From assembly GCF_033807575.1 (NCBI RefSeq), contig NC_084726.1, positions 5,394,001-5,458,000 of the forward strand: a stretch of 64,000 nt of DNA, written 5' to 3'. Each line of letters opens with the position of its first letter. Position 1 is the first letter of the stretch. A model generated the notes under the pieces. It was not told the origin of the DNA. It searched no databases and saw nothing but the letters and a program-made list of their open reading frames with translations. Of this stretch, positions 36,625 to 47,962 are shown piece by piece. This stretch comes from Cydia pomonella (Eukaryota > Arthropoda > Insecta > Lepidoptera > Tortricidae). Both the position numbers and the translations under genes were made by a program.

Positions 36625-37659
36625 GTGAGTTTTTTTTTTTTACATTACACTACATTATTATATAGTTCGTTATTGCGACAAGTTGTTTCTACCGTGACGT
36701 AATGGAATATTATTTTATGAAAATAAATAAATATAAACATACAGCCTAAAATATACTTAGATGTACATTCTATAATATTTTTTTAGATTAAGGTCGGTGA
36801 GATCAATTGAATTTACTATAATAATACGCACTTCTTGTATTTTTAGAGCTGGAGGCCCTTATAACATGAGTGAAGTCTATTTCATGGCGAAAGTCTGCCA
36901 AAAATACAAGCTCTTGACTCACTTCTTATATATTTAGAGTAGTTGTGTTGCCCTGACTGAACTTATAACTATTATTTACATCTTTTTGATATATGTAGTG
37001 GCGGCGCATAAAGCACAACTTCACTTTTTAGTTGAAATACACCAGTTTTCAAGAATCTAATTTAATATATATTCTTCCAATTACCTTGAATTGATTGACA
37101 CAACTTTTCGCAAGAACAATAAGGCTAAACATAACCATTTTCGGCTCTTATTTGAGTTTTGGGCTCATCTAGTCTTCAAGGAGTTCGTAGTGATAACCCG
37201 CAAAACCTAATGTTAAATAAAATAAAACTTTGAGGGTCGGTAAGTGGTATGTTTATCCTATAAAATAATATAAGTCTAATTTTAGAAATGAGTACGGAAA
37301 ATGACTTTTGTATTTTAAATGTTTAAAATTCATTCTCAATACGAAACTAATATGTAGCTTCAGATGCATGGCAATTAAGTTTAATGATACTTTACATGTT
37401 CTACTTTACATGTTCTACTTTACATTACCATATTACTATCACAATGTTTAACACTTATTTTACTTTACATTGGCGTAACTTCTGAAACATTAATTTATTT
37501 ATTGTATAGTTTTTGACATGGTCAAACCTCTTCTATACAATTAACAATAAAATATGTTTTTAGCTCTATTATAAAATTAGTCACGTATTTCATGTATAAG
37601 TTATTTATTGGTGTGTCGAAAACTCGTTGTTTCTCTGTTACCACAAAATGTTTGAAACT

Positions 37660-37816
37660 CAACGAGAGAGCTCAACGAGGGCGGGAGGGGATGTTAGGGT
37701 CGGCAACGCGCATGTAACTTCTCCGGAGTTGCAGGCGTACATAGGCTACGAAGACTGCTTACCATCAGGCGGGCCGTATGCTTGTTTGCCACCGACATAG
37801 TATATAAAAAAAACCA
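37660..37816 (+). mobile_element. LINE/SINE 3'-end repeat (gtcggcaacgcgcatgtaac), copy 1
   Basis: gagctcaacgag, gggtcggcaacgcgcatgta, ggagttgcaggcgtacatag, gcttaccatcaggcgggcc and tttgccaccgacatagtata, then an A run. It is about 150 bp. The same phrase occurs at 54100, 59930 and 61585, always in + orientation here. It is probably the 3' end of a retrotransposon. Confidence 0.75.
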
Positions 37817-37884
37817 TGCTAAATATACATACTTTAATTTGTGACATATTGGACAATAGGCATGTAATTCTAAACGCAACATAT

Positions 37885-38290
37885 TTTTTCCATTACGTCA
37901 CAAGATGTTTTTAATTATTACGTATGTTGGTACATAAGGAGTTTACAGCTCCTGTCTTAGAATAATTATGTATAATATGAATTGCTCGCATCATTAGAAA
38001 CTTGGTCGTCGCGTAAAATTTCACAATTTTTTTTCCATTGCGTCACAAGATGTTTTTAATTATTGCTTATGTAGGTGCATAAAGATTTTACGGCTCCTGT
38101 CTCAGAGTAATTATAATATAATTTGCTTGCATCATTAGAAATTTGGTCGTCGCGTAACATTTCACCTACATCTTTTCCATTACGCTGTAAGATTATAAAT
38201 ATTACGAACGTACTTTGGGAGTTTACGACTCCCGTTAGAGTAATAATAATATAATTGCTTATATCAGCGGCAATTTGCCCTCGCAAGTTT
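37885..38290. repeat. Tandem repeat, three copies of about 143 bp
   Basis: Copies start with ttttttccattacgtcac at 37884, 38029 and (diverged) 38171, and share gatgtttttaattatt, ggctcctgtctcagagtaat, catcattagaaatttggtcg and cgcgtaacatttcac. Copies 1 and 2 are close; copy 3 is strongly diverged and ends near ttgccctcgcaagtttgc. Confidence 0.85.
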
Positions 38291-39289
38291 GCACACAAAA
38301 AACTTCCGGCCTAGACGCGAGGCTTTCCCGACAAAGGCACGGCTTTTTGTAAGCACTTGGAATATTTTCGTTCCTTTTTGGAATTTTAATTTAACTGTTA
38401 CTTACCAGTGGGGCTCGTTTGAAACGACATTTTAATTTTTTTGTGTAACTTTATAGTTAAAAAGTACGGCAGTTTTTTATGATGCTTTAAACGTGTTGAT
38501 ATTTTTATCTTTAAAAAAAATGGGACAGTAAAATTGATGTTTTTGACTGTTAAGTTAGGTACGTTTTTGCAGAACAAGTTTACTAAAAGACATAATTCAG
38601 TGTTCAACCCCAAATAATATTACCAAACTCTTGTAAAATGGGGTTTTTAAATAGTTACTACTATATTAAAAAAAAAATTCAAGAAGTTGACATTACAAGA
38701 GAAGCAGTACAAAGATAAGTGGGACTAAGTGGGACTCTCCGAGAAATATCGAAAAAAAAATGATTTTGTAATTGTAAATTGTAAATGATATTGTATGTAT
38801 TATATATGTATGACTAACTATCGAATTAAATACAAAGACGAATTAAGTACCATTGATAACATTGGAATATTTATTTAAATGTATCACGGTAAATTCAATC
38901 ATGTTGAGAATGTCATAATCATTTATTTATAATATTGTAAATATTACATGTCAAGTTATTAAGGCATTTTTCAGTTGCAATATAACATAAAAATAATTAA
39001 AATATTACATTATTCTCTTCCATCCCTCACGATTAGATATATTAAATTGCCACGTGTGATTAGATTTGATTATTTTATTTTATGATTAAAAATACAATTC
39101 AAAGCCTGAGCCAAAATTACAAGAATTTACATAACAGTCCTCTTCGACCACGAACTACCAACATGCAAACATTTAGAAAGGGAAATCATAAAGTAATAAT
39201 ATTTTTTGCGGAATCTAGACTCTACGAGGGTTGCTACTTATATATCCGGAAACAAAAAAACAAACAAACGTACATGGCTGAAAATGGTT

Positions 39290-39975
39290 TTATTGTTTTT
39301 CAAAGTATTCCCCTTGATGATCTATGCACTTTTGCATTCGTGTGAACCAATTTTTGAAGCACTTCTGCCACTCCGCCTGAGGTACCTCCATAACGTGTTG
39401 TTTGAATGTGTCGACAGCATCTTGAGCGGTCGAAAATCGTTGACCGCGTAATTTATTTTTTATATTGGGAAATAAATAAAAATCATTGGGTGCCAAGTCA
39501 GGGCTGTATGGCGGATGACCCGTTAATTCCACATTTTGACCTTCCAAAAATAGAGTTGTTTCGCGTGACGTATGACAGCTGGCATTGTCATGATGAGGAA
39601 TGATTCTTCGTCGCTGGTTAGTTTTACGAATTTGTTCAAATACTTCCGGTAAGCAAATGGTCGTGTACCAATCCGAATTAACCGTTTTACGGTTTTCTAG
39701 TGGCACTGTAGCTACATGGCCATTAATACCGAAGAAGCAGGCCACCATTTGTTTCAATGTACTTTTTGCACGAGTAACTTTCGTAGGGTTCGGCTCATTT
39801 TGAAACACCCATACCGTTGATTGTTGCTTCGTTTCGGGATCGAATGCATAGATCCAGGATTCGTCACCTGTATAGATGTTATAAACGGTCTTTGAGTCAC
39901 CACGGTTATATTTTTTTAACATTTTATTGCACCATTCGACGCGAGCATCTTTATGCTCCTTAGTTAAGTTTTCGG
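39290..39975 (-). pseudogene. mariner transposase, catalytic DD34D part (after frameshift)
   Basis: The open frame reaches 39991, but homology begins near NLTKEH. The catalytic triad is intact: D in YTGDESW, D in HHDNAS, and D in SPDLAPND, with 34 residues between the last two, the DD34D signature of mariner. Other conserved blocks are WVFQNEPNPTKV, GHVATVPLE, WYTTICLPEVFE and NKLRGQRFST. It ends GEYFEKQ at the stop near 39290, close to the left inverted repeat, as usual. Together with the N-terminal part it has the family length of about 345 residues. Apart from the single frameshift no stop interrupts it, so decay is recent. Confidence 0.95.
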
Positions 39976-40341
39976 TATCCAACGCGAACAATTTTTTTTT
40001 ACAGCTAAATGATCATGTAATATGCTATTAATGCTAGTCATAGAAATACCCAGAGTCGCTTCTATCTCGCGGTACGTAACATGTCGGTCGTCCATTATAA
40101 GTTTTCGCACAGCCTCAATATTTTGTGGTACAACGACCGATTTCGGGCGACCTGCCTTAACTTCGTCCGTAAGCATACCACGTCCACGATTGAACTCACT
40201 AAACCAGTGATACACAGTAGTTTTAGATTGAGCTTCATCACCAAAAGTTGAAGTTAGTTGATCTATGCACTGTTGTTGCGTTAAACCACGCCGAAAATCA
40301 TAATAAATCATAGCACGTATATTTTCACGAGTGAGTTCCAT
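39964..40341 (-). pseudogene. mariner transposase, N-terminal DNA-binding part (before frameshift)
   Basis: The start is the ATG at 40341, which opens MELTRENIRAMIYYDFRRG; the 32 codons upstream of it in the same frame are not transposase-like. The segment carries the two helix-turn-helix regions that bind the inverted repeats (GLTQQQCIDQLTSTFGDEA and VTYREIEATLGISMTSINS) and the AGRPKSVVV linker. It continues through HLAVKKNCSRWIPK and then runs into a stop at 39964, because one base is missing in the A run just after the proline codon (about 39973-39977). The rest of the protein continues in the next frame. Confidence 0.93.
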
Positions 40342-41301
40342 TCTTGCAGCGAGATGACATTTAAAACCCGTCAAAAACAGAACACTAGCATTAATAAGAA
40401 AGAAAAAATATACCGGCCAGTACTTAAAAAAGTTCAAATTTTACCATGGAGATACTATTTAAGAAGATTGTAATCCCGGTTTCCGGATACATAAATAGCA
40501 GCTCTCGTCACACCTTTTACAAGAAACAGTATTGCCGACTTCGTGAAATGAAATACTCTATGGGTTTAAAATATATTCAATAAACCTACTACTACTACTT
40601 ATATACTACTTGTATACTTATATGATAATATTAAGAGCGATTACAGTGGCATTTAAGCCTTAGGAGGCTTTGTCCTCTGTCACTATTTTTGGAATATATA
40701 GCCTTTGAGTTAATAAATAAAAAAATAAAAATAGCATAAAGGGCCTCTTGACGGGTGCTTCAATCTTATTTTATTTTTAGATGTCATGAACCGTACTCAT
40801 AAATAACAGCAACTTTGAGTCACCTCAAATTACCTGTCATTTACAATATGTCATTACAATTTTCTTCCAATTTTCTAAATAAGATAATTATATCCAGCTT
40901 AAAATAACGTCAACTTAAAAAATACTCGTAATTCCAACTTACCTTTCATCCTACGGTCGCGGAAATTGCAAATCTCGAGATTGCCTCCTGTCTTTGAGGA
41001 GTTAATGGCGGTCTGAATACGCATAACGAGGTTTGCGGGACTAGGCCGGCAATTTGAGTTGCCTGCGCGTTATTTGATGACGCTTGTTAGGAATAAAAAT
41101 GTTGGGAAACTTTTTAAAGATGGCGATTTAAGAGTTTCGGCGGGATGTCTATTTTTATTGTTTATTCTTGGCATTATTTTTTTAGCCTATTATATTGCCC
41201 CACTGCTGGGCAAAGACTCTCTGCCCTACTTGATATTATTTACAGAATTTAAATTAATGCAGACGAGGTAGTTATTTCGTTCGTGCTTTTGATCTTTGCT
41301 T

Positions 41302-41630
41302 ACGGCTCTAGTCGAAGAATGAAATACGACAACGATAAGTCCTCGTAGTACGCAATCTTCATTTCCCAACTATGGTGTTGGGAAATGAAATGGTTGCGAA
41401 GTAATTATTTGGGAAAAGTTATTCTGCCAAATGAAACGTGTGCGAAAAGTTGGTTGGCAAGTGAAATTCGGCAATACAATTTTCGGCGAAAGGGATACCC
41501 ACTTTGACGTTAGAAATATCGTGGAAGGAATCGAAATAAACGACAATTTTGACATGTCGTTTAGTTATCGATCTTTTGAAGATCTTTCCAAGATCTTAAA
41601 CGTGTCTTAATCATTCTTCGAATCGGGCCG
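41302..41630. mobile_element. Inverted-repeat element (family A, cggcccgattcgaagaatga ends), interrupted
   Basis: The left end ctagtcgaagaatgaaatac is degraded; the right end tcattcttcgaatcgggccg is intact. The right half (gacgttagaaatatcgtgg, tcgaaataaacgac, gacatgtcgtttagttatcg) matches the copies at 48056, 50418 and 51901 in inverse or direct order. About 41345-41497 is foreign, with gttggcaagtgaaattcggc-type repeats. Confidence 0.75.
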
Positions 41631-42342
41631 TTAGTTTTAAGTTAATTTTCTTCCCTAGTGTATTAGTTTTGTTGTCATTACCACTACTTATAGTTGACCT
41701 GTTTCATATAACAACGCTTTTTACTGTATATAATTAATAATTGTATCTGTATAATACTTTTGATGTAAATAAGCATTTTTGGACGTTTTTTTAATTATTA
41801 ACCTACAAAGTAAGATTAGATTAGATAACATTGTATAAACTTTTCAGTAAAACAGATTTCACTGAGTCTCAAACAAAAAAATTCACAAACCCTTAATGTT
41901 CGGGCTATTAAGCACAAAAGCCGACCAGTCGTCCAAATGAAAACCAGCTAAGTGCCAAACGTTGATGCACTTTGCATAAATTTGCACTTTTTCACACTGG
42001 ACACGGAATATAAATCAGTTATCCGCCATCCATTTTACCTAGACCCCCCACTTTAGTAACTAACCCAGCATCTCCACCGACTTTCCAACCAACAACCTCT
42101 AGTGGGAGGGATCTGTGTACGTTGGTGCAGATATGCATTCTTGGGAGTAAGTAATAATTCATTTGAATTCCGAATGCATCGGGATTTTTCGAAAAGAATT
42201 AGGTTAGTAGTGAAGTAATCTCGTTATGCTACTGTCTTGGTGCATTTGCATTTTATTGGATATTCCGATGGCTGTGAATGCATTATCGTTGGAGGTGTTT
42301 ACATTCGGGATTGCGAAAGTTAATTAGAGTACTTTTTTTTTT

Positions 42343-42472
42343 ATCGCCATCAGATATGTCGGAGTGGCCAAGGTGTTCACAAATATCTGAACACGCACTC
42401 AAACGCCTTGTCAATCGAGGCGTGCTTAGATATTTGTAAGCACCTTGGCCGGTACGATATATTTGATGGCGA
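42343..42472. mobile_element. Palindromic MITE (tcgccatcagatat ends)
   Basis: The 130-bp element starts tcgccatcagatatgtcgg and ends acgatatatttgatggcga. Internal arms ggccaaggtgttcacaaat and tttgtaagcaccttggcc, then gaacacgc and gcgtgctt, make it nearly fully palindromic. It is the same family as the nested element at 200-329. Confidence 0.88.
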
Positions 42473-42960
42473 CCATACGATTGAAAAATTTTTTGAAACT
42501 CATCATAATTTTGTATGGGAATCGAATCGTTTCCCTTGTTTCCTGTGTGTATTTCCTAGAACTTTTTGAGTACTTTTCTCTAGATGGAGCTAAGCCGCCT
42601 TAGGTACTCGGTCAAGCAACCAGTTGAAGTGGCCACGTTTAAAGTTCATAAGGCGGCACGTAAGGCTCCCAATATCCGCTTACTTACTTATCTCTCAAAT
42701 GCAACAAAATTTTATCTAAAATTTTTAGACAAAGACAAGTTTAGTCTGGGAGCTCGAAGAAAACCTATAACAATAACACATGAATGGTTATGGATCCAAT
42801 AACGGCTGTATTACCTACTCGCGAACTCCCGATTGCACAGTGTAAGTATTGTGACAGTATTTTGACTTTGGACAGCCAGTTTTCCCTTGCAATAAGTGCA
42901 TGCATCTCGCTTTGTTAATACGTTAGGCAGCGTTTCCATCAGAGGTGTGCGAAGATGTGT

Positions 42961-43075
42961 AACGAGGGATGTGTTTGTTAAGAACCAATAGAAACACTTT
43001 AGTTACCTATCCTTCGCTCAGCGCAGCTTTAGTCGGCAATTTTCTATTGGTTTTTAATAAATACATCCTCGCTAC
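42961..43075. repeat. Inverted repeat with 36-bp arms
   Basis: gtaacgagggatgtgtttgt, then taagaaccaatagaaa (42961-42996), is inverted at 43040-43075 (ttttctattggtttttaat, then aaatacatcctcgctac). It may extend to a fuller element starting near ggcagcgtttcc at 42929. Non-coding. Confidence 0.7.
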
Positions 43076-45242
43076 AGTTATTTTATTCCATAAAAAATAA
43101 AAGAAAAGATTGTTGTTTTGTTACTCGTGAGTTTTGCACTGTAAACTTTGACTAGAGGGACTGTGGCGTCTGTCAACTAATCTACTTGTTGTTAAAAATT
43201 GTTTTATATACTTACTAAATTTCTTTCTATTTTTTAAGTTATTAAAAAAAAGTGTTCGTTTTAAGTCTTAAGCCTAGCTATTGTACCTAAATGTAAAAAT
43301 TCTGTTATCACCTACGGGAGAGCGGTGTCTCTTGACACAAGTGTCATGTACGCTTAAAAAGAGGCACCAGCCCAGTCAAAATCACGTTTGTTTGTGCTAA
43401 CTCAAAAAACATTTTATTATTTATTATTATTATTTACTTAGCAACCTGTTTAAACGTGACATAATTAAATTTGTTAAACGTCGAAAGACTTCAGTCAGCT
43501 AAAAAAGCCTGTACCCTTTTGTGAAGCAATTGTTCTGTTGCCAATGAAGTAAATAGATCAAGCTTGAATAAATTGATATCTTATATTGAAGAGAGTCCAC
43601 TGCCAGTGTTGAATGGTTTGTTTTCGGTCTGTACGGTATATGTCTCTTTAATTCTAACTGAATTTATTCTTTTGCCTTTCTTAGGCTTGAAAATAGTTAT
43701 TCGGTTGTTTCGGTCGTCGCTATCTGGTCAGCCGCGGATCAGAAGCCAACAAACGGAAGTACGAATTGTACTGTATATTTTTACTGTGCAGTTTGGAATA
43801 ATTCCAGGAAGCCCTCACAGCGGGCCTCGTGAATCCCCGAAGAGCTTTAAGCTTAAGACTTCCACTGTCTAATGTTGCCAAATTATGTCGACGAGGACGC
43901 GTTATGAATTTGAAATTGTTTTAATTGGTCTATAACGGTGGCAATGGGAGGGTTATGAAACACATAAAACCAATTTTAGGGCTCCGATAGAAGGTTTGAT
44001 TCCAAGATGGAAATTATGACATTTAGTCAGTCTCAAGTCTTTTTATTTCTTTTTCCTCTAATTTTTCTTTGCCACTTCTATCCATCGGGGCTAGCATTTA
44101 AAATATTATCTTTTTACTTCAGTGTCTGCTGGTTTACTCGTATAATTATGTTAGATGCAATGTATGTTATGTGTGTGTTATGTTAGATGTAATTCTATTT
44201 GTCATAATACTCTAAGGACGGTCATTGTTAAATATTTAATTGAATTTGGAAGCCTAAAACAAGTGAAATATCGAATTTGAAATTTTAAGTTTAACTGAAT
44301 ATTTCCCATTTAAGTTTTTTTAATACATTGTTTATATTCGGACATTCCAAATCTCCATACTAAATTGCCATCATTTGGCTCGAAGTATTCTTCGAAGATA
44401 CTCGTTAACTACATCACGAAACGAATACAACTATCTCCCGATGCCATTCTTTGGGCAGTATACAATGCATGGTGCCAAATATATCCAAACAATTGAACTG
44501 AATTTATTGTATGGGGTCATAAAATCGACTTGGAAAACATTTGGGAGAGAATTGCGTTGTACGATGGGAGTAGTAAAATAGTAACAGGAAAAACTAGTAA
44601 AATAGTAACAGGAAAAAGTAGTAACATTAGTTGTTCTAATAGAATACAAATATGATTGTAGGAGTGCTAAATAACTTAACTGACAATTTAGACTTCTATG
44701 TCCGAAGATACCATCTAGAATCTATATAGTTGTCACTCTATTTTTAGCAAATAAGATCAGCATCAAAAGTAGCATATCACACTACGCGTCAAAAGTATCT
44801 ATCATAATCTATTATTAGCTTAACAAAAAGAGATATGTCACAGAGACAAATAACTGTGGAGAATTCAATTGTGAGAGCTCTTGACTGCGAATTGTAGTAG
44901 TGTATAAATACATTTGGAGCGTTGTTTCACCGCTATATTGATGCTAATTGGGCAACACATAATCTGACAACATAACGATTTACTAAAATTAAGAATATAT
45001 TCAATATTTGCTCCAAAACCCTTTCGGTTTGTAACGTCTTGTCTAACAAGCAGCACTACAAGTTGGCTACAGTAGGTATGGTTACCGTAGCCAAGTCTCC
45101 TTGGAAGCCAGCCATGTCCCGTGGACAGGTAAATCATATCTCCAGATACCGTTGTTTTTAAGCGGTGAGAGAGAAGTGATTCGATAAAGAGGTTTAAGCG
45201 CCATACAACGGCACGCGCATCATTCTTGTAATTACTTGTCAT

Positions 45243-45430
45243 CATCATCTTTTTATCGCCCACTGCTGAGCATAGGCCTCTCTTTCAGTACGCCACTTAT
45301 CCCGGTCCTGGGCCAATCTCATAGAGAAGTGACCCGCAATCTTCCGGATGTCAACCACCCATCGAACCAATGACGCCAAGCACTCCTTTCGGCTGAAGTT
45401 ACTTCCGTGGGAATGTGTCCTTGCACATCT
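45243..45430 (-). pseudogene. RTE-like LINE C-terminus with TGA-repeat tail
   Basis: The minus strand reads LVRWVVDIRKIAGHFSMRLA, then AQDRDKWR, EAYAQQWAIKR and a stop. The RW-DDI-K-AG--W-RLAQDR-KW order is the standard C-terminus of RTE-type elements in Lepidoptera. A tgatgatga run directly follows the stop codon, like the short simple-repeat tails of that clade. Only the last 60 or so codons remain, so this is a 5'-truncated relic. Confidence 0.75.
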
Positions 45431-46174
45431 TTGCTTGTAGTTATTTAATTTTATCATCTTTTCATTTTAGCTTTGTACGTATACAAACTGTGATTAACCA
45501 ATAGCAGTTAACATATTAATAGAGAAAACGACATCTACTGTAATTTAATATACATGTCTTAAAATGCCTTGTGGATTGTAATTTTGTGTATGAGACCATT
45601 TGACCAACCATTTGAGAATAAAGGATCGCGCTATTACACCGCAGCGTAATATACGCGGCGGTTTGCGTTTACGCCGTTGGCGTCGAGATACGTCTACTTC
45701 TTACGTTTACGCTTTAAAATACTAACGTTATTACATTAGTAGCGCCATCTACAACAATAATTAGGCAGTGTATGAAGGTTAAAACTCTTTATAAATCTCC
45801 TTCTCTCTGGCCGAACGTAAGTCGACAAAACGTTGGAAACGTTCGTGACAATTCGGAGAATAACAAGTTTGCGTTAGGTTTAATGCCAAGTTTTTGTTGA
45901 AAAGTTATGGGTTAAATAATTGTTTCGTGACTGTATCTACCCGTAATAATTTTATGAAATTATTAATAGAAATTATACGCACGCAGTACCAAAATAAACA
46001 TAACGGCTAACTCATGCATTTTTACTAGATGAGTAATTTTGCAAGAGTTTCCAGTTCTTTTTTACCGATATAATTTGTTTATTTGATTAACATTGATTTG
46101 TTTATTTTATGTTAAACCTCAACTAGAACCCCTTTTTTTATTAAGCTGAAATTTGGTATTCTTCAGTATTAATA

Positions 46175-46275
46175 GTAGTAAATTCTTTATTGTACAAAAT
46201 AAATATTAAAAGTAACATACAATGAGTTAGAAGTACAAAGGTGAACTTAATCTCTTCGAGTTAACCTTTGAGTAG
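46175..46275 (-). repeat. LINE 3'-UTR-like fragment with polyadenylation signal
   Basis: The minus strand holds ttaagttcacctttgtactt, then acaataaagaatttactact. The AATAAA signal followed by a tactact run is a common 3' end of lepidopteran LINEs. A related fragment lies at 26190-26290. Confidence 0.5.
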
Positions 46276-46461
46276 ATGAGAGGAGAGAGTGAAAAGAGAG
46301 TGACAAATGCAGCAAAATGTACAACTAGGTACCAGAAAGACAAAGTATATAAATACATACATAATTTATAGGATAAACATGTATTACACAAAAAGGAATG
46401 GGGAAAATACACAAAAAATTGGAAAGAAGTAGAAGAATATAAAGCAACTATGCAATAGAAC

Positions 46462-46728
46462 GACCGGTTTGGCCTAGTGGGTAGTGACCCTGCCTACGAA
46501 GCTGATGGTCCCGGGTTCAAATCCTGGTAAGGGCATGTATTCGTGTGATGAGCACGGATATTTGTTTCTGAGTCGTGGGTGTTTTCTATGTATTTAAGTA
46601 TTTATAAATATTTATATATTATATATATCGTTGTCTGAGTACCCTCAACACAAGCCTTATTGAGCTTACTGTGGGACTTAGTAAATTTGTGTAATAATGT
46701 CCTATAATATTAAAAAAAAAAATAATAA
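46462..46728 (+). mobile_element. tRNA-derived SINE, family 1, full-length with A tail
   Basis: A box TGGCCTAGTGGG (46470-46481), B box GGTTCAAATCC (46514-46524), body and tail as in the 28739 copy, ending gtcctataatatt and a run of A's. It is the best preserved copy in the window and probably the youngest. Confidence 0.92.
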
Positions 46729-46867
46729 TAGAAATATAGGCAAATTAATCAGTCGGATAAGCATCATCTTTAACCTCCCCTTGAGCGACACAACCGATTG
46801 CGATTACGAGTATTATTGATGATATCCAAATAATTTACTATGACCTATGTGATGATGTTTAGTTAGT

Positions 46868-46989
46868 GTTATCATAGTTCCATTTTTGTCGCCTGTCACT
46901 ATGCCCGTCACTTTCGCACTTACGTACTTGTTAGAACGTGACAGGTATGATGAAAAATGATAAAGGGCCGACCATCTTAGCCCTACAGC
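46868..46989. repeat. Hairpin repeat (gccgaccatcttagccctac family), tandem copy 1
   Basis: ttgtcgcctgtcactatgcc, cgtcactttcgcacttacgt, cttgttagaacgtgacagg and gggccgaccatcttagccct. The inner cctgtcac and gtgacagg are inverted. It is immediately followed by a second copy. A third copy, split by a LINE, lies at 62000-63090. Confidence 0.85.
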
Positions 46990-47117
46990 AGCGGTATCAT
47001 GGTCGCATTTTTATCACCTGTCTTGTCATGCGTCACTTTCGCACTTAAGTACATACTTGTTAGAACGTGACAGGCATGGTGACAAATGCTAAAGAGCCGA
47101 CCATCTTAGCCCTACAG
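46990..47117. repeat. Hairpin repeat (gccgaccatcttagccctac family), tandem copy 2
   Basis: tatcatggtcgcatttttat, cacctgtcttgtcatgcgtc, gtacatacttgttagaacgt and gagccgaccatcttagccct. It is in the same orientation as copy 1, head to tail, with short indels (an extra tacat-like insert; a lost cc). Confidence 0.85.
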
Positions 47118-47431
47118 GAAAGTTTACCGATTTCAAAACTTTATGAACTAAATCCGAACGTCGAAGTAATCTTTAAAACGATAAAATTGAAATATTTAGA
47201 CAGTTGGAACAGTATTGTTGAGTGATCGCTGTTTGGAATAGCTAGTGTAAACATCGACCTGTCTGTTTGTTTGTTATGCACTCGGGGTACTCTTTCATTC
47301 AGTGTAAAATATGGGTTCAGTATGTTTATCTGTTTGCTTCATGCTTTTAGTCATATTCCAATTACAGTTAAACTTATAATTAAATAAAGTTGTATGGTTG
47401 GTTTTTAACACCACATCATAAATAAGTAGTT

Positions 47432-47545
47432 TCTGACCGAAGATTCGATTTCGGTTTCGACCAAAAAATCATATTTTGGCCGTAGTTTCGGTTTCGGCCA
47501 AAAACGGCCGAACCCTTCGGCCGGGCCGAAACTTATGACATGGTA
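47432..47545. repeat. ttcggtttcggcc-type repeat
   Basis: ttcgatttcggtttcgacc, tagtttcggtttcggcc and cggccgaacccttcggccgg are internally repetitive. A related piece (ttggtttcggccgaaactgg) lies at 47937-47956, with other insertions between the two. Confidence 0.55.
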
Positions 47546-47731
47546 CTTCTTTCTATGAAACTAAATTATGTGACAAAGATCAAAGTTGGGGAACAAGTAG
47601 GACAATAATATTAATATGCTGATTTATGTATACATAAATTAATTGGTTTATTGTAAAACATAATTCCCCTAATGAGGGCGCCACTGAACGGTCGACGCAG
47701 TCTTAATATGCGTACAAAAGCGGCTTTCAGT

Positions 47732-47890
47732 ACCCCTAGTGTAAATTTATTCGACGGCGTAACGTGACGTACGCGCTTGCGTTAAGTCTCATTTTGTATG
47801 GGATTTTGAGTTTCCAAATCCCATTCTAAATGAGACTTAACGCAAACGCGTATGCCACGTTACGAAATCGAATAAATTTACACTAGGGGC
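47732..47890. mobile_element. Palindromic MITE (acccctagtgtaaat ends), copy 2
   Basis: The ends are acccctagtgtaaatttatt and aataaatttacactagggg. The arms continue through cgtgacgtacgcg and tgcgttaagtctcatt, inverted as aatgagacttaacgca. It is close in length and sequence to 22421-22579. Confidence 0.9.
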
Positions 47891-47962
47891 TCTGAATTCT
47901 TTTCAACGATTTTAACATGTCTATAGGTATAAGTTTTGGTTTCGGCCGAAACTGGAGCACAT

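Larger units (their letters stand above)
39225..40507 (-). mobile_element. mariner-family DNA transposon, nearly complete
   Basis: A 1283-bp element is bounded by 29-bp terminal inverted repeats at 39225-39253 and 40479-40507, which match at 25 of 29 positions (outer cgag, inner tccggaaac). A TA precedes the left end; the right flank is TC where TA is expected, so the target duplication has decayed. The transposase gene runs on the minus strand and is broken by one frameshift. Element length is normal for mariner (about 1.3 kb). It carries no passenger gene. Confidence 0.95.

Noticed and set aside
38300..38350. Exon-like segment: ttccggcctag acceptor and gtaagc donor
   Set aside because: The enclosed 44 or so bases do not continue the hnRNP L protein after WDYT in the required phase, and the upstream pyrimidine tract is missing.
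39082..39803. Four + strand ORFs across the mariner (39082, 39206, 39406, 39600)
   Set aside because: Shadows of the minus-strand transposase or of its inverted repeat.
41180..41235. Possible LINE fragment (ttgccccactgctgggcaaa)
   Set aside because: A short phrase typical of LINE relics, but too short to assign strand, frame or family.
43564..43872. 102-codon + strand ORF with a hydrophobic segment
   Set aside because: No homology recognised and no splice sites in frame. A hydrophobic stretch is common in T-rich DNA.
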